DNA of 64,000 nucleotides from Podospora pseudocomata (GCF_035222375.1 NW_026946363.1:3224001-3288000), one strand, 5' to 3'; shown: positions 43,009 through 55,815, numbered from the stretch's first letter. Made by a program: numbers and translations. The notes: generated from the sequence alone by a model not told the origin.

Positions 43009-43574
43009 ATACTTTAATACTTTATTAATATTTATAATATAGTAGTTAGTTTGAAATTATAGTTTATATGTTAAATTAGATATTTAAAATATATATAGTT
43101 AATTTCTAAGATAATAGTAAAGATATAATGCTAATACTTTAAATTAAAGCTATTAAAAAAGCTACGAATTTGACCTGATCTGATAGGACTGAAAAATCGG
43201 TGCCGCGAGCCGATTGGGCCCTGAGTGAGCCCACCACGGGGCAGCCCACTGGGCCATGCACGGGCCACACCTACCTACCCAGCACCACCTCAGCCAGCCT
43301 ACAGGGGTTATGTACTGCTGTAACGGGACCCTTGGAGGAAGCTCCCCGCGGCGGCACCACCTAACCTGAAGACCATTGACTATCCATTGAACCACAAGCG
43401 CATTCCCCAAATACCTACCTTACACCGAGGTGACAGCTATATCCAACGTACGACCAACTCACGACGACGACGACAAATCCGAGGCCATCACACCAGCCCT
43501 CCCCCGGCCTGTACTAGACACTCCATGCGCTCTCCCTGTCGGGCCTTGAAGAGGTGATAATTGCCGCTGCCGCT
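43009..43574. other. End of the AT-rich island and SEC10 promoter
   Basis: AT-rich sequence continues to about 43168, then ordinary GC content returns. The remaining 400 bases are the likely SEC10 promoter and leader. A 27-nt stretch on the minus strand at about 43372-43398 resembles the 5' half of a tRNA, but no matching 3' half exists. Confidence 0.6.
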
Positions 43575-46287
43575 ATGGAACGCGGCGGGTCCAGTGCCTC
43601 GCGCTCGCTGTTCCCGACAGGGCCCAGCTTCACCCTCGAGGACTTCTCCAACAAGGACTTTATCGTCAGGGACTTTGTCGACTCTCTCGCCGAGACTGCC
43701 GTTCCAGCAAGCCGCCGCTCAGGCCCGGCGAACCAGGCCTTCGACCCGAAGCCACTAATCCGGACATTCGAAAGTGAGAAGCTCACGCAGCATCTTCCTA
43801 TGCGTATTTTATAACAACATATACTGATACATCTCTCACTTGATAGACGCTTTATCACAGCTGGGTGCATTGGGAGAAGAGCTACAGGAGAAGGAATCAG
43901 AATTACTATCACAGGTCCGCCGCGCCGAGATACAACATGACCAGACTCTCGAGACACTCGGTCGAAAGCTTGATCAGTCCATGTCCCAGTTTGAGGCCCT
44001 GGACTTGACCCTAAACAACAACGCAAGTTCGAACGGAAGCATACGTGGCGGTGGTAATGATGGGGGCGGTAATATCGCTGTACAGATTGGCGAGAAGCTT
44101 GAGGAGTTGGACAGGAAGAGAAGGAAAGCGCAGGACGCCAACTTTTTGATACAATGCTGGACAGAAGTCTCGGAAACGGGGCAGGTGACTTCATTGGAAG
44201 AGATACAACGCCAGGGAGGTGCCGAGAACAAGATTCGTTGTGCTGTTATTGCGCGACAACTGATGCGCATCAGTCAGCGTTTGGATCCGGCGTCATGGGG
44301 TCAGCAGACGAATGGGTTCCGAGGAAACGGTGTTACTAATGGGGTTACTGGGACTAACCGAAGGCATAATACGAGAGAGGCGCTGGAGAAGTTCTCGGAG
44401 CTTTTGGAGCAGGATCTCCTGAAGCAGTTCAACAACAGCTACCGACGCCAAAACTTTGACGACATGATGGAGTGCGCAAAGGTTCTTCTGGATTTCAACG
44501 GCGGTGCCAGCGTTATTGCCGCCTTTGTCAACCAACACCAGTTCTTTATAGACCGGGATCAGCTCATTACAGACGAGGTCACTGCTGACGGTGATACGTG
44601 GGATCAGTTGGCCGATCCTGATTCAGAACCGCCCGGTGTTGAGCCAAGTCTGCAGTCTCTCATCGACGAAGTGAAGATTGTAATGCAGGAGGAGTCCTTC
44701 ATCATCAAACGGGCTTTCCCGTACTACGAAACGGTTCTTATCAAGTTCATCCAGCGCGTTTTCCAACAGTCTATCCAACAACGACTCGAGATGGTTCTGG
44801 ATAAGGCAACTACCATCTCTGCGCTGGCCTTCCTGAGGTGCTTGCACTCATCACGAGCTTATATCGGGGCACTTGTGGAGGATCTCAAAACACACGGCCT
44901 TACTGAACACCCGGAACCATGTTCTGCTCAAATAGCACAAACACTAGACCAGCAGCTGGAGGAGCTGTTTATCCCGTACTTGGTTGGCAACGGTTACATC
45001 GACCGCGAGAAGAAGAGTCTGGAAGAAATGTACAACTCTCTGCTTTTCAAGTTTACGCTGTATCACTCCCGAAGGAAGAAGGCGCCAACCGGGTTCATGG
45101 CATCTCTTGCCCAGCAGGGCACCCAACTAATATCCTCGGCCAAAGACGCATACATGGAGCGTCTGGAGTCCTCCGACCTTACACCTACTCAAAAGCGAAC
45201 CATGCTTCGTGTGGCTGGCATTCGGGATGACAGCAGCAACAAGAACGACATTGAAGTCTCGGAACAAGACGGTGTCCTCAGTGTAGCCTACGCCAAGCGC
45301 ATGATTGGCTGGCTGGCCGAATCTGTCCGTCGCACCCTCGAGATGGGATCCTCAAGCGAGACTCCCAAGGATGTCAACATCTTGCTCAACCTGCTCTTGA
45401 CGAGCATGGGCCAAGTGTACGTCGAAACCGCCCTCGACGCGGCTCTCGACCTAGCCACCTCGCAAGAAAACACCAAGACAGAACCAGACCTGTCCTACCT
45501 CCCTAATATTCGCCCGGCAGTAACCATCACGAACCTCATGTCCAGATTCATCACCACGGTTCTGATCCGCCTGGCGGAGTCGAACACCACCATCCGCCGC
45601 AGCATGGAAGCGCAGACCAAACTCGCCATTGAGGCCACGGAGCGGAAGACAAACGCGGTGATGAAGTCGACAATGGACGTTGTTTTGAATTACGTACCCA
45701 AACTCCTCACACAGCAAAAGAAGTTAGATTTTAAGCCCAAGGACGATGATTTGGAGGGACTAGTGGATACACTCCAGACCGTGCCCTGCCAGTTGATTTG
45801 TAGCTTTCTCTCCCAAAAAGTGGCCGTGTTCGCCCGTCAGGCGGTGGATGGGCATAATCTGGAGATGTTTTGCTCTGAGCTCGCGCTGGCGGTCCATCGG
45901 TTGCTGTTTGAGCACTTTAAGAAATTCCAGGTTAATGCTACGGGGGGGTTGATGGTGACGAAGGATATTGCAAAGTATGTCAGCACGTTGAGGGAGTGGC
46001 CTTTGACGAGGGAGGTGGAGCAGATTGTGGAAGTGCTGACGGAGGTTGGGTACTTGTTTATTATCCAGCCTGAGGCGTTGAAGGAGAGGTCGAGGAATTT
46101 AGCGAGCGGGCCGGCGGATGGGAGGATGGGTGGTGGGTTTGGGGGGTTGGTTGGAGGGGGGAATGCTGGGGTTGCGACGACGGCTGCGGTGGGTAAGAGG
46201 TTGAATAAAGCGGATTTTAAGCAGTTTGTGCTGAAGAGGGAGGATGCGGGGAGTGCGGGGGTGCAGAGTGTGTTGGCTGGGTTGTGA
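43575..46287 (+). CDS. SEC10: Exocyst complex component Sec10
   Basis: Exons 43575-43773 and 43847-46287 join over a 73-nt intron (GTGAGA...GATAG) in phase 1; 879 residues. The start MERGGSSASRSLFPTG is preferred; an in-frame ATG at 43554 adds seven residues. The N-terminus has FTLEDFSNKDFIVRDFVDSL, the usual Sec10 opening. A coiled-coil follows (ALGEELQEKESELLSQVRRA) and then long helical rods through to the C-terminus. No F-box is present, which separates it from recyclin-type Sec10-domain proteins. Sec10 is one of eight exocyst subunits tethering secretory vesicles at the hyphal tip. A Gly-rich loop near 840 is unusual but low-complexity. It converges with the RNase II gene. Confidence 0.92.
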
Positions 46288-46663
46288 GGATGGTAGTAAT
46301 GTATGGGGGTTGAAGAAAGGAGGGAGGTATATAAAGCAGTTGGAAGCTTTGGAAGGAGGAGTTGAGGTGGCGTGTTGTTTCTTTCCAGGGTGTTGCTTAT
46401 ACACAGACGGCTTAAAAGAGTTGGTGGTAGCGATTCAAAGTCTCATAGCTGCAATGATACCAGTAACAGGAAACAAACATTTCTGCCGGCTACTCATGAA
46501 CAAGTCCATGCTCCCTATCTTCATTGTCATAGCCCGACGTTGCTTTTGTTGCGCGTGTCTCTTTCCAATATACCTTTTGAGTTTTCATACATGCAATGTA
46601 AAATCCTCATATCTATACAACCAACACAGCCCTTTTTTCCGCTTCTACTACCCAGCGGCTTCT
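46288..46663. other. Convergent 3' spacer
   Basis: This is the 3' region shared by SEC10 and the RNase II-type gene. Nothing else is seen. Confidence 0.6.
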
Positions 46664-49600
46664 CTACTCAGCCTCGGGCAGGCTATACCTCCTCACCGGC
46701 TTCACCGTAATCTTCTTGTGGTACACATTGATATCAACCAGCTCCACATCCAACACCTCCCCAATCTTGAATCCCTCAATCAGGGCAAAACCCTCCACGT
46801 GTTCCACGCCGACCGTAGCCTCCAGGTCGAAATAGTCGAGCTTCCCCTCCAAATCCCGCTTCGGGTTGATCGTGACAACAGTAAACTTGAACGTCTCGGG
46901 CAGCTGGTTTGGATTGTCCCCGAATTTCCACGCGCGCAGCATCGCCTGGAGTATCCATCTCAGATTACCCGCATTGTTTCCAAGCGCGGTCGCGTGCACC
47001 TCCCGAAGACGAACACGAGGAAGGACAGTCTCCTCCAAAACTTCCTTGGAAAACGGAAGGAACTTGTGGACGACCTTGGTATTGTCGGAGCCGTGTTCCT
47101 CAATCAGGGACCGGCCAAGACGATGTTCCTCGAGCAGGGCTGCTTCGATTTGCCAGTGGGCGATCAAATCGGCGTACCGTCTCAGGGGCGAGGTCACCTT
47201 AGAGTAGGCGTCAACACCCATGGAGAAAATGGGGCCGGGGGTGGCCTTCAGCGCCATGTGGCCGCGCAGATTGTTGAGTTTGTCGAGGTCGGGACCAATG
47301 ATGCGCTCTCCGGCGAGGAGTTTGGGGTTGATGACCTTTTCGGTGAATTCTTTCAGTGTTTCCAGGTTCTCTTTCTTGGTGACCTGGGTGCGGTAGGGAA
47401 TGGGGATGTTCCGGTCGGCACACCACCTGGCGGCAACCTCGCCGGCAAGTACCATGAGCGGGCCGACCAGCTCGTCGCCTGCTGTGGTTGAACCCTCATA
47501 GGCCACTCGAATCCAGGGGTCGTTGTAACATTGTATCTGACCCTCTGTTTTGATCGTTTTAACATCGTCTAGTGCCACCTTGGCTTTAGGACGAGGTGTG
47601 AAGGCTGGCTGAGCCCCCTTGGAAAGTCGTTGTTTGTGAATGGCCTGGCCAAGCTGATGCAAAGTCCTAAGTTCAGATCGGTGTTTCTTTGAAAGATCGC
47701 CCGCCGTGACGAGGTTGCGGCTAGGAGGGGACCGCGCTGGGCGGGGGCCAACCTCCAACACTTCATTTGACGGTGTTGGTGGTTTGTTGATAGGTTCATC
47801 GAGTACCAAGGTGACCTCTTCGGGGGTTACGTAGACTACATCTCGTAGAATACCTGGGGTGATTCTATAATCCTTCAGGGTGCCGTCGGTCTTGACCAGA
47901 GCGCTGAAAGTCAAACTTGGCTGATTCGCGCCCAAAGAAAACGCGTCACGTACAGCTTCGCCATCAAACATATCCTCCTGGAATCCAGGAAGATATATCG
48001 TTTCAGCTCGTAGCGACGCTGCCTTGGCCTGAGCACTGTCGGGTCGGACACGCGAAGCAGGGTCGGCAACGTGCAGATGAACCCAATACTCTTCATCAGT
48101 GAGCTTCTCGAGTGAGATGCCGTCATCCACATCGAGCGTCTGCTCCGAGTCAATGCAGTAGACTGTAGAAACTGCAAAGTCTTGACGGAGATGCTCGAGC
48201 TGATCGGGCGCAAGTGGTTCCGCTCTTTCTGTTGATTTGGGTTTCTGCAGATTCAAGCCCGCGTCTCGGTCAAGCTCCAGTCCTGGAAGACGAAGGGCAT
48301 AGCGTGGGCTGATGTCCCAAGGAGAAATGTGGCCAATCTCTTGCAAAAACGTCCAGGCGGAACTGCGATCAAGCAAGGCATCTTGGTATCGTCCAATGGC
48401 GCGCAAGATAGCGGCGCCAACCCAGTGATGCTGCGAAGCAGGTTGAAACCAATCATGGGCTGCCCACATCTCCATGAACTGGATGATGGAGGCACCAAGT
48501 CCAGTCCACTCGACAGGCTCAACATCAAGAATGGGAACAGCATCGCTCTTGGCTAGTCCTATTGTGCCGTGAGGTGTCCATGGGCGATGACGCCGGTTTT
48601 GGTCAATGATCTTCCGTACTTTGATTGCAAAGTCTCGAAACTTCATGGCGTCCTGGGCAACTTGACGGGGAATTCTTCTTGATGAGTTGCCCAGGATTTC
48701 GTAAAAGTTACGGACCACTTCAGCAACTTCGTGCACGTTCCGTTGCTTATCAGTCGAGTTCACCGTAAACATACGGCCTTCGTGGTGACGTTCGCCCAAA
48801 AGAGCTGCGCGGAAGGCTGTGTCATCCACCGATACGACCGAGTGAACAGCATAGAGCGCTTCAGGCGGGAAAGACGCTTTGCCGCGCTTCAGGGTCATTG
48901 GGAGCAAGGCGTCAGCAATCTCGTGCAGGCTCATAAGCTTGTCTTCGTCACCAAGCTTTTTTCCTGCATTGTTCAATCTCTCGACATAGGTCTGATGCAG
49001 CAGGCGCGCCTCGGTCTGAAATTTGTACATCTTTTTGATCAAACCGGATGCGATATCTCGTGAGGGGCCCGCATTGATATCCTGGAGTTCGTCAAGAAGG
49101 AGGTCGTCCCCGGACAGAGATGGAATAGCACTGATCACGGCACTTATCTCGGCCGGATCCTGCACAAAGTTCTTGACGACGAAGGAGCTGCGAAACACGC
49201 GACTGGTAAACCACTTGCCCGTGTTGGTGTAGAAGTGGTTTTGGCCATTGAAGTTGCCCAAGCAGACAGCGAGAAGCCTCACTCTCCAGCCGGAAGAGCT
49301 ACAGTGATGTATCAGCACTAAGCCTCTGAAATAAGTAATGGTTGGGGTCAAGCTCATACCTGACTTCCACAAGATCTCCTGGTTCCAATTGCGTGCTTGT
49401 GTACCCCAAGCTAGAGATATCACTGCTGTCAAAATCGAAGCCAGCGGTTCGGTTATTGGTCTGGTCGAGCCTAAAGCTGGAATCACTGACGGCCCGTGTT
49501 GCAGAGTTGAGGATGGCGGATGGGGGTGGAGTGGCCTCATCGTGCTGCTGGGGCGTGAGGTCTGGATTTTGTTCCTCCCATAGTCGAAGCTGTGATTTTA

Positions 49601-49826
49601 TGTATGGTTCCCTCCTCAGTCTGAACTTGTCTGGTAATTCTGGCAAAGGGGGCAGCCTCCCCGGGGTCTGTGCAGAGGTGTTCACCAGGCGGCTTGATAT
49701 TGGCTGAGATGGCGATAACGGTGCGCATGGCTGCGATATCCGTCCCAGTGGACGTTGGGTTGGGTTCTTTTGCAATGTCTGGCACCTCCAGCAGACGTAA
49801 TGCCGTCCGGTTGTTGAGCGCAACAT
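46664..49826 (-). CDS. cyt-4: Mitochondrial RNase II-family exoribonuclease (Neurospora cyt-4 / yeast Dss1 type)
   Basis: Exons 49826-49360 and 49298-46664 give 1033 residues. The 61-nt intron has donor GTATGA and acceptor CTGTAG; an earlier CAG 27 bases upstream keeps frame but would leave a 34-nt intron, too short to be likely. The start MLRSTTGRHYVCWRC is followed by a basic, Ser/Pro-rich presequence for mitochondria; an ATG at 49862 is possible. The RNB catalytic domain shows TLDVDDGISLEK at about 538-548 (Mg-binding Asp cluster), WVHLHVADPASRV, and FSMGVDAYSKVTSPLRRYAD at about 848-867. The enzyme degrades and trims RNA 3' to 5' as the nuclease of the mitochondrial degradosome; cyt-4 mutants affect mitochondrial RNA splicing and processing. 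Length fits the family. Confidence 0.93.
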
Positions 49827-52017
49827 GTCTGTGATACTGCGCGGGGCTGTAAGTGACGACACAGCGTGGGGTTGCGCCAGATGAAGTCAGCCCTGCCAGC
49901 AACTTGACGTCCCTAAAATTTTTGGAGGCGCGTTGCGACGCAGAACCTGGCAGGTGGCGGGCACGCGAAGTCAGCTGATTTCTCGTGGCGCTGTTAATAT
50001 GGATCACTGGCTGCTATTACCCTAACCCTCCATCTACTGACTGTTTTTTATCCTTGCATAAATCTTGATCTCTTTCGCCATCCCCGTCCAGAAGTCCTCC
50101 CCCATACGGAGAGTACCTCCCACGATGTCACCCATCTCCTACGATGTCGATACGATGGGATTGAGAACCCTGAAGGGCTTCCATGAACAGCTCCACCTCG
50201 TGTCCATAAAGAGGAATTTTGCTCGGGGCCAGAACAGTCATGTTGGGGGAAATGGGCCACGTCGCTCTTGGCTTCACAAGCAGCAATCCGTTTTGGTGGC
50301 CTTTGACCGACGATCAGTATTTTTATCATCACCGCCTCGAGGAGCCCACAGAGTCCAAGACGGTTTCCCCGGCGCGGGCTCTTGGACGGTTGATGGATGG
50401 ATTGATTGCAGGGCCGTTTTTGTTTCCAGGGTTTGCTTGCCCACGTTACACCGTTTCTGGACTGGACTGCGCGCATCCATGCAGGTACGAGACTTGGCCC
50501 CACCACCATCGCGGCGTTTGCCAGGTTTGACACTTCCTGATCTCGCTATTTGTGCGGATTGCCTGCTCTCTTTGATGGGATGTTTGTTGTTAATTATGCC
50601 CTATGTCCTGTGTTATTAGGGATCATAGATGCTGATGAGATTAAGCAGATAAGCACTTCATCCGATGCCATCATGCTCTTGTTCTACAGGACGTCACAGT
50701 TGCCTGCCGAGTCGGGGGCTGCCAGCCGACAACACGAACAGAGGTTGCCACGATCATCATGCAGCTAATATACCCGGTTGTTGGGTCCCGTCTTTTGCAC
50801 CAGAAGGAAAAAAAAAATTCGTCAAGGCGATGTTTCGACGTGTGGAATATGGCGAGTTGTTCCAGAATAAATAATCACAATGCAGACATCTCGAAAAAGA
50901 ACAAGGCGAAACCTGAAACACACAATCCCCCGATCGAGCACGACGGCGTGGAAGGGTAGCCTGGCTGGCAGTTCTCACAGATTTTAATGTCGCTTAAGTC
51001 ATTTCCCTCGACGGCGCATCAGCCACTCAGGAGTCGGTCTTTTTTGCCGTGCCTGACCACACGCGCTAGTCGCCCAATGGGGCTTGGATCTTCTTGGGTT
51101 TTTCTTGGGACGTTTCTGGGCGTGATGGAGGTGCCGCAATCTGCTGCAAAGCTGCAACCTCCTTTTCTTTTCTGGGAGGTGGTCATCTCGTGCTAATTTA
51201 CCGCCCTTACTGCCAGAAACCCCAATGCCACATCGAAAGGCTGGAAAAAGAAATCACAGAGAGACACGCCCGGCCGCCGCTGCATCTCAACAGCAACGGG
51301 ATTCACGGGAACCGTTGACGATGATGACGACCGTCCCCCGGATCCATGGCATGGGAGGATCATGATGGATTGTTCGAGACATGGCCGGCTCATCCATATC
51401 AATAGGAGATCGAGTGATCCCGCAATGACAATGGCCTCATCTGGGTGTCTGGGTCCCTCTCCTTTTCATCTCTGCTTCTGTTCGTCTGCCATCCTCGGAT
51501 CTCCCAGAGCGGACGGCGTTGCTCGGCAAAGTGACCTTTGCTAATGAGAGGTCCACCACGAAGGGGAGGGCCTCCACCAGTCAGCGCGGCCGGCACACCG
51601 ACATGGTCTGTCAGAGTATCTGTCCAGGATTAGGGGACTGAGCATCCACGAAAGCATCCATTCAGAGTGGGCTCTGGCCCCTTCCCGATGGAACCTCCTC
51701 CATGGCGCCAAGTGGCTGTTGACCCCCAGTCATCACTGGTACTAATTACCGCTGTCCCCCGTTTCGCCCACTCTGACTTTGCTTCTCCCCCTTTACCGAC
51801 TTGGTCCGTCCATGTTGATATAGTCAACATCGAGAGCATCGTTTCTGCTTTCGTCGTTCGTTACCTCTCTTTCTCACACCACCGCTTCACTCCTTTAGCG
51901 GGCATTCGTTTCTTGGGAACGCGATCACGAAGAGTCAAAAAGAAAAAAAACCCACTCGAAGATCTCTGTTTAATTCGATCGTCTGGAATATTGTCGGGGT
52001 TTAGGAAAACATTCATC
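49827..52017. other. Long divergent promoter region
   Basis: About 2.2 kb separates the mitochondrial nuclease gene and the GH17 gene. No coding sequence is supported. A frame open upstream of 52018 (from 51667) is an extension without signal-peptide character, so the region directly before 52018 is read as a leader. Confidence 0.55.
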
Positions 52018-53697
52018 ATGAAGGCAGCCGTTGTAGCAGCGGCCGCGGCCGTCCTCGCCGGCGGTGCGAGCGCCCACAGTCACCGTCACGCCCACAAGGC
52101 GCTGTTCCAGAAAAGGTCGCTCAACGACACCGAGGTCTGCGTCCCTACCTGCACCACCATCTACAGCACCATCTACGGCGAGGAGACCTGGATCCAGCCC
52201 CCTCCCAAGTCCACTGAGGCTCCTGTTCCCGTCCCCGTCATCACCACCACACCCGAACCCGAGCCAGTTGTTGTCCCAACCACCACCACAACCGAGCCGG
52301 CGATCGTTCCCACACCCATCCCGCAGATTTGCCCGACCCCGGGCACCTACACCTTCCCTGCGACGACCATCGTGGTGACTGAGACTACCACCGTCTGCGC
52401 CGCCTCCACCACCGAGGTCCCCAGCGGCACCCACACCCTCGGCGGTGTCACCACCGTCGTCGAGACCGCCACCGAGATTGTCTGCCCCTACGCCACCACT
52501 GAGGTTGAGAACGGCGTTGTCACCAGCGTCATCAAGACCACCACCTTTGTCTGCCCCTCGGCCGGCACCTACACCATTGCCCCCATCACCACCGTTGTCC
52601 CAAGCGCCACCACCGTTGTTGTGCCTGTCGTGACCACCTACTGCCCGGGTACCTACACCGCTCCTGCCATTGTCACCACCATCACCGAGACCAACGTTGT
52701 GGTCTACTGCCCATTCACCTCCTCCGAGATCCCTGCCCCCACTCCTCAGGCTGTCACCCCCAAGCCCCAGGCTGCCCCTGAGCCCGCTCCCGCTCCTGCC
52801 CCGGCCCCTGAGAAGCCCAAGGCTGTTGCCCCCCCTCCTGCCAGCACTCCTGCCAAGGGCAAGGGCAGCGTGGGTGGTGGCAAGCTCGGCGGAAAGGGCA
52901 AGCACTGGGCCATGACCTACACCCCCTTCCGCCCCGATGGTCACTGCAAGACCTACAGCGAGGTTGATGCCGATGTCAAGATCATCGCCAGCAAGAACTT
53001 CGAGGCTCTCCGCATCTACTCCACCGACTGCGACACCCTCCCCAACGTTGGTGCTGCCGCTGAGAAGTATGGCCTCCGTCTGATCATTGGTCTCTTCGTC
53101 GGCAGCCCCGGTTGCGACAACGGCAACCCCACCATTGCCCAGCAGATCTCTGCTCTCAAGGAGTGGAAGAAGTGGCACCTTGTCGACCTTTGCGTCGTCG
53201 GTAACGAGGCTCTCTTCAACGGCTACTGCTCCGTTCAGCAGCTCGCCGACCTCATTGTCCACACCAAGAAGGAGCTCGGCTCTGCCGGCTACACTGGCCC
53301 CTACACCACCACCGATGTGCTCTCTGCCTTCGAGGCTGGTGACATGTCCCCGGTCTGCAACGTCATCGACGTTGTTTCCGCCAACGTCCATGCCTACTTC
53401 AACTACCAGACCACTCCTGGTCAGGCCGGCAAGTTCGTTCGCAGCCAGCTCGACGCCGTCTCCAAGATCTGCGGCGGCAAGCCTTCCTACTGCATGGAAA
53501 CCGGCTGGCCCACCTCTGGTGTCTGCAACGGTGCCGCTTGCGCCGGTGTTCCCCAGCAGAAGGAGGCCATTGCCTCCATTGAGCAGGAGATCGGCCAGTC
53601 GGTCGTCTTCTTCTCATTCCGTGACGACCCCTGGAAGAACCCCGGTGCTTGCAACTGCGAGCGGTCGTGGGGCTCTGACAAGGCTTTCGGCTACTAA
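52018..53697 (+). CDS. btgE: Cell-surface GH17 beta-glucan hydrolase, btgE type
   Basis: A single exon of 559 residues. The ATG at 52018 is chosen because it starts a clear signal peptide (MKAAVVAAAAAVLAGGASA) followed by a His-rich patch and a KR site near residue 35, typical of dibasic processing. Residues about 40-260 are Thr/Ser/Pro-rich with regularly spaced Cys and should be heavily O-glycosylated. An Ala-Pro linker leads to the GH17 domain from about 300 (HWAMTYTPFRPDGHCK). The acid/base is E397 in VVGNEALFNG and the nucleophile is E494 in YCMETGWPTSG. Members act on beta-1,3-glucan of the cell wall. There is no hydrophobic GPI tail. Confidence 0.93.
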   Translation: MKAAVVAAAAAVLAGGASAHSHRHAHKALFQKRSLNDTEVCVPTCTTIYSTIYGEETWIQPPPKSTEAPVPVPVITTTPEPEPVVVPTTTTTEPAIVPTPIPQICPTPGTYTFPATTIVVTETTTVCAASTTEVPSGTHTLGGVTTVVETATEIVCPYATTEVENGVVTSVIKTTTFVCPSAGTYTIAPITTVVPSATTVVVPVVTTYCPGTYTAPAIVTTITETNVVVYCPFTSSEIPAPTPQAVTPKPQAAPEPAPAPAPAPEKPKAVAPPPASTPAKGKGSVGGGKLGGKGKHWAMTYTPFRPDGHCKTYSEVDADVKIIASKNFEALRIYSTDCDTLPNVGAAAEKYGLRLIIGLFVGSPGCDNGNPTIAQQISALKEWKKWHLVDLCVVGNEALFNGYCSVQQLADLIVHTKKELGSAGYTGPYTTTDVLSAFEAGDMSPVCNVIDVVSANVHAYFNYQTTPGQAGKFVRSQLDAVSKICGGKPSYCMETGWPTSGVCNGAACAGVPQQKEAIASIEQEIGQSVVFFSFRDDPWKNPGACNCERSWGSDKAFGY

Positions 53698-55223
53698 AGC
53701 AACTAGCTTCTGAAGCGGATCGTGGATCATCACACGTTGAGTGGTGAGCCAGCTCGTCCGGAGAAGCTATCACATCAAAGTTTTTGAATATAAAAAAAGT
53801 TTCAACTGGCAGTTTTTTCATGGGTCTCTGTTTCTTGTCGTTTCTCACCCCTTATCTTGTGTATATATATTTGTGGCGATTTGTTCAAGTGTCCGGTTTT
53901 CCCCCGCCACTGCCAACCGTACATTACCCATCCTTTTTTGGACACAAAGAGACATGAATAGAGCAGCAGAAAAAGCTACAGTTGGAACACAATCAAGAAC
54001 GGGTGTCAAGTGTCAAAGTTGCGTGGGGTGTGTTGACGAAGTATTGATAGACTTTTCCTTTGTGGTTTCCTTGTGGGTTCGGTGGGGGGATAAACATTGC
54101 GATATTAACAGGGGTGGGCTGTGTAGGCCTGCCGGAGTGTGATTTCCTTGTCTCCTCTAATTGTATAAACTTTCACATGTACATGTAATGTTTACCGTCT
54201 CTTTTGTCAAGCACCGGAGTAGTAGCCTTTGCATATTTATCCATTGTGTTAACTTTGCTCTATTGATCTTGATTGTGGAAGACCTAAACTGCACTGTTGT
54301 CCAATGCCAAATTGTCTTCAGGATCATTCAACTAGCTTGCTCCCATTTTTCATGATTTGAGTTAGGCATTCCTGTTGTCATTGAGGTTTGTTGAGTCCGG
54401 ATCTTCTAATCACAGAGGATTCTCTGATCTCTGACCTCGTAGCAACGTTGGTAGACACCGAAGAGATGGTTCATTTCACCTCGTCCGGCAGCATGTCAGT
54501 CCATTCATATCTTTCCTGCAGCTCCCACTAGAAATCATACATACTAATAATACAGTCTAGAACTAAAGCCCTTCAGAAGCTGAGTCTCGTATCAACAGTC
54601 TATAGCCATCCCCATCATCATAATTTGTGTAGATTCTTTCTACTATCATCGCCTGTAATAATATTACCTCCAAGCATACAATAGTCCACCCATAGTTTTC
54701 CAATCTGTCCTGCAAATATAACTATTAGACGGCAAAACACAAAGTAGGTAAGAATCAAAGGGTCGTAATGAGCAAAAACAACATAGGTAGCCACCGCAAC
54801 CAGCAGGTAGAAAACTAGTATCTCACATAGCCCCATCCCGTAGAAAACAAAAGGGGTAGAGTAGGTACATGCATAGGCTTTCTACAGAAAAGCAGAACAG
54901 ACAACACAAAGTCGTTAGTCTATGTTTGAAAACCGAAAAACTCAAATAACACATCAAGCAGAGCATAGTATGTGTCAAAGACTCAAACATGCAAACACAT
55001 TATTTCACCAAACAAGAAAAACCCAATAAACACATCGAACCCAAGACTTTTCTCTGGGGTAATACTCACAAAGCCAACGTCAAACGCCCCATAGAAATGC
55101 TCAAATGTCTTTTCTTGTGTGTCATGTAAGAACAAGAGAGGGTGAGTGATATATATATGCAAATCGGGAATATGTAAACTTGCGCAATGCATTGTACCTT
55201 CGTAGAGACAGAGACAGAGAAAC

Positions 55224-55248
55224 AGAGAGAGAGAGAGAGAGAGAGAGA
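55224..55248 (+). repeat. (AG)n microsatellite
   Basis: About 12 uninterrupted AG units. Confidence 0.9.
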
Positions 55249-55730
55249 ACAAAGTGGGTATCCAAAACCGCGCTTTCGAGACAAGAACGGAAAAAAAATC
55301 GAAGCAAAACACAATGATCAACCCCCCCCTCCCAATGTGCAACAAAAAAAGACAGAAAATATTAAACCACACACTCCCCTCTCCCTCCCCCAATGCGTTC
55401 AAAAATACGAAACCCAAAAAAAAGAAAATCGTGCTACAAGAAGCACCCACCCCCTTTTGTCTCCCTCCCGCCCCTTTTTTCACAACAAAAAAGCCCTGCC
55501 ATAGATCAAAACAAAAAAAAAAGCCCGTGTGGTGGTGTTCAATTTCCCACACACACGTATTAAGTTCATTAACAACGTCTTCTTCTCCCCCACCCTCTTC
55601 CAAACCAACTAAGCGAACAAGATATGCATTTCGCCCTCTCTCATACCATTCGTTGACATCCCTCTTTATCCGTGTGGAGTGTGTGTTGTGTGCAAAGAAA
55701 TTAAACAAGTCCAACTCCTTTTTTTTTTGG

Positions 55731-55754
55731 GTGTGTGTGTGTGTGTGTGTGTGT
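55731..55754 (+). repeat. (GT)n microsatellite
   Basis: Twelve GT units preceded by a T9 run, just beyond the SKT5 stop on its 3' side. Confidence 0.9.
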
Positions 55755-55815
55755 TTGGTGCGTATGTCCCTGTCATCATACATTTGTACTTTTCTCGCTC
55801 GACCTCCAGCCTTTC

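Larger units (their letters stand above)
53698..55815. other. Convergent intergenic region, low complexity
   Basis: The GH17 gene and SKT5 converge over 2.1 kb. The right half is rich in A-runs, C-runs, (AG)n and (GT)n. A long minus-strand frame (282 codons) across it is built of these tracts and is not a gene. Unusually long 3' untranslated regions are possible. Confidence 0.55.

Noticed and set aside
43372-43398. tRNA-like 5' half on the minus strand
   Set aside because: It resembles an acceptor strand plus D-arm, but no T-arm or matching 3' acceptor strand is found downstream.
51970-53391. 473-codon Gly/Asp-rich minus-strand frame
   Set aside because: It is the antisense shadow of the Thr/Pro/Val-rich GH17 gene, which has a signal peptide and catalytic motifs on the plus strand.
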